In this document: piece by piece, positions 62,713 through 64,000 of the stretch | How positions within the stretch are numbered: the stretch's first letter is position 1 | Layout of the letters: each line of letters begins with the position of its first letter | DNA from: Azadirachta indica | Taxonomy: Eukaryota > Streptophyta > Magnoliopsida > Sapindales > Meliaceae | Direction: 5' to 3' | Assembly (NCBI GenBank): GCA_022749755.1 | Contig: CM040449.1 | Coordinates: 4,049,157-4,113,156, forward strand | DNA: 64,000 nt | Made by a program: the position numbers and the translations under genes | The notes under the pieces: generated by a model | The model's input: only the letters and a program-made list of their open reading frames with translations | What the model was told of the DNA's origin: nothing | Database searches by the model: none

Positions 62713-62758
62713 CGGCCTAGCCGGGATATGGAGGGAGCGTCTCTTTCAGGTTCAAACC
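62713..62758 (+). mobile_element. SINE-like head: Pol III A-box and B-box
   Basis: CGGCCTAGCCGG (62713-62724) fits a tRNA-type A-box, and GGTTCAAACC (62749-62758) fits a B-box. They are 24 bases apart, with GGAGCGTCTCTTTCA between them as in many plant tRNA-derived SINEs. No folding tRNA is present. The 3' tail and target duplication of a SINE are not evident, so the element is partial or uncertain. Confidence 0.35.
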
Positions 62759-62787
62759 TTAGAAGAAATTAGTTTACATAACTGTGA

Positions 62788-62971
62788 AAGTTGTTCCACG
62801 CGGTTCTTGGTTCTTATTCATACCAAACAGGCCAGGCTACAGCCTTCTACTGCTGCGACTGTTATTTACATACTTGTCAAAGTTATTCCACGCGGTTCTT
62901 GGTTCGTTTTATACCCCGCAGACCAGGCTACAGCATTCTACTGCTGCGGCTGTTATTTAAATGTAGAAGAA
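62788..62971. repeat. Two diverged tandem copies of a 92-bp unit
   Basis: Unit 1 starts at 62788 and unit 2 at 62880. Both carry TTCCACGCGGTTCTTGGTTC, then about 30 bases later CCAGGCTACAGC and TTCTACTGCTGCG followed by CTGTTATTTA. Identity is high in these blocks and lower between them, so the duplication is not recent. Confidence 0.75.
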
Positions 62972-64000
62972 TTGACTCAACCATACATGATCATGGCTGT
63001 CAGTGACTCTGTGTCAGTGTCCCTGTGACTGACTACATCCTTTTCAAGTGCTCGACCGCTCTTTGGGCTGGGCATAGAATATGAAAGCATCATGGGTTAA
63101 TTAAATGTGGTTACTGAAATGAGTAATACTAAAACCAGTTCACTGATATTCTGATTACACCTCAAACCGAGGCCCAACATTACGTTACAAACCAATGGAA
63201 TACAATCCAGAAACTTGCTGCAAAGGTACTAAATATCCCGTGATAGGAAGAACATGTTCTTGGAAGTCGGAACAGTTTCAATTAAATAATCAGAAGGCAG
63301 AACCAAGGAGCTATTTTGTTTTCGTCGCAAGTCTTCGTACACTATTCAGAGAAACTTCTGGCAATGGACAGTATAACAAAATAACCATCAAATCTCTCAT
63401 GGTTAAATGCATAACTAAAAGCAGTTATTCTTTTACATAGGACACAGGACAGAAGACCGGGAATCTTGATTGCCTGAAAAAAGAAAGAAAAGGAGAAACG
63501 ACTTTATATAGAATCTTTACAAGTATTCACCAATGAAGGAAAATTATTCGGGTTCAGGCAAGTATTTAATTTTATGCACTACTTATCAGAATAAAACGAG
63601 GCAATATCATTGGTTGAGCTGTTATATGTGTATATATATGTTTATTGAATATACGCCACCATCCCAACATGTTAAAAAAATCGTCATTCACCTCACAAGA
63701 TTGTACAAATTGCATCCCATTGGCTACGACATGTCCAATCCTTATCTTTTGGAACATTCTATCAGCTAAGCTAAGGTGCTTTTTCTTCCAAGTAGATTCA
63801 ACGATAAAAAGCCAAATAATTTTTCTATTTATTCAAAGATTCCCTCTAATCGTGGTCCTCGTGCTTTTGCTGCTATCTTATGAATGATGAACCATGTATT
63901 CAGTGGAAACGGCTGCTCCAACCCCTGAGAAGTCACAGATTCCCGGTCCTTTTTTTTTTCTTTTTTTTAAAAATGTGATGCTTTTAGAGAAAGCGTCCAA
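62972..64000. other. Right-end region without a recognised gene
   Basis: About 1 kb of moderately AT-rich sequence. Several short frames of 60-80 codons occur on both strands, none with recognisable features. It could be the 3' flank of a gene beyond the window. Confidence 0.4.

Noticed and set aside
62740..62760. tRNA gene from the GGTTCAAACC B-box
   Set aside because: No acceptor stem or anticodon arm can be drawn around it, so only a SINE-like promoter is proposed.

Overview
This is plant nuclear DNA from a eudicot. It has small multi-exon genes with GT..AG introns, AT-rich intergenic DNA, many AT, GA and GT microsatellites, and only plant gene families (chloroplast ornithine carbamoyltransferase, dihydroflavonol reductase, phenylcoumaran benzylic ether reductase-like enzyme, PPR, plant U-box, plant tubby-like, complex I gamma carbonic anhydrase). 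Some proteins look like those of woody rosids such as Citrus, but this is an impression from memory and not proof. No prokaryotic, viral or CRISPR features were seen.

Layout. 0-7 kb: the 3' end of an F-box/FBA gene (+), a six-exon dihydroflavonol 4-reductase gene (+) with a G-box-rich promoter, and five-exon plastid ornithine carbamoyltransferase (+). 7.5-13 kb: an eight-exon auxilin-like J-domain gene (-). 13-16 kb: an intergenic stretch with a foldback element. 16-19.3 kb: proteasome alpha-1/PAF (+), with one 2.4 kb intron. 20.4-22.6 kb: PfkB-family kinase (-). 24.8-28.5 kb: mitochondrial gamma carbonic anhydrase (-). 29.6-31.9 kb: RER1 (+). 33.2-33.6 kb: a two-exon gene for a small secretory-type protein (+) that I do not recognise. 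35.8-37.8 kb: isoflavone-reductase-like/PCBER-like gene (-). 39.7-40.4 kb: a four-exon gene for a 143-residue plant protein of unknown function (-). 44-46.7 kb: tubby-like F-box protein (+). 47.2-49.2 kb: an intronless gene for a disordered Pro/Ser-rich protein (-). 51.3-52.4 kb: CBSX3-like mitochondrial CBS-pair protein (+). 52.7-53.3 kb: a MITE-like element. 53.6-56.4 kb: NFD5-like PPR protein (-). 57.8-62.1 kb: U-box/ARM E3 ligase (-). 62.7-63.0 kb: a SINE-like promoter head followed by a 92-bp tandem duplication.

The exon structures were built by hand from splice sites. In every multi-exon gene listed as a confident call, the exon lengths sum to an intact frame with one stop. The genes are independent eukaryotic units and not a pathway cluster, although several neighbours have homologues near one another on Arabidopsis chromosome 1 (At1g19520-19600 and At1g75280-75330 by memory), which suggests conserved microsynteny. 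Three products act in mitochondria (gamma-CA, CBSX3-like, NFD5-like PPR), one in plastids (OTC), two in vesicle traffic (auxilin-like, RER1) and three in ubiquitin/proteasome biology (PAF, U-box, F-box proteins). No convincing novel multi-gene system was found. The most interesting leads are the small secretory-type protein gene, the PAF intron foldback, the opposed GGAA/TTCC tracts around exon 1 of the PfkB gene, the MITE-like element, and the diverged 92-bp duplication behind a SINE-like head.
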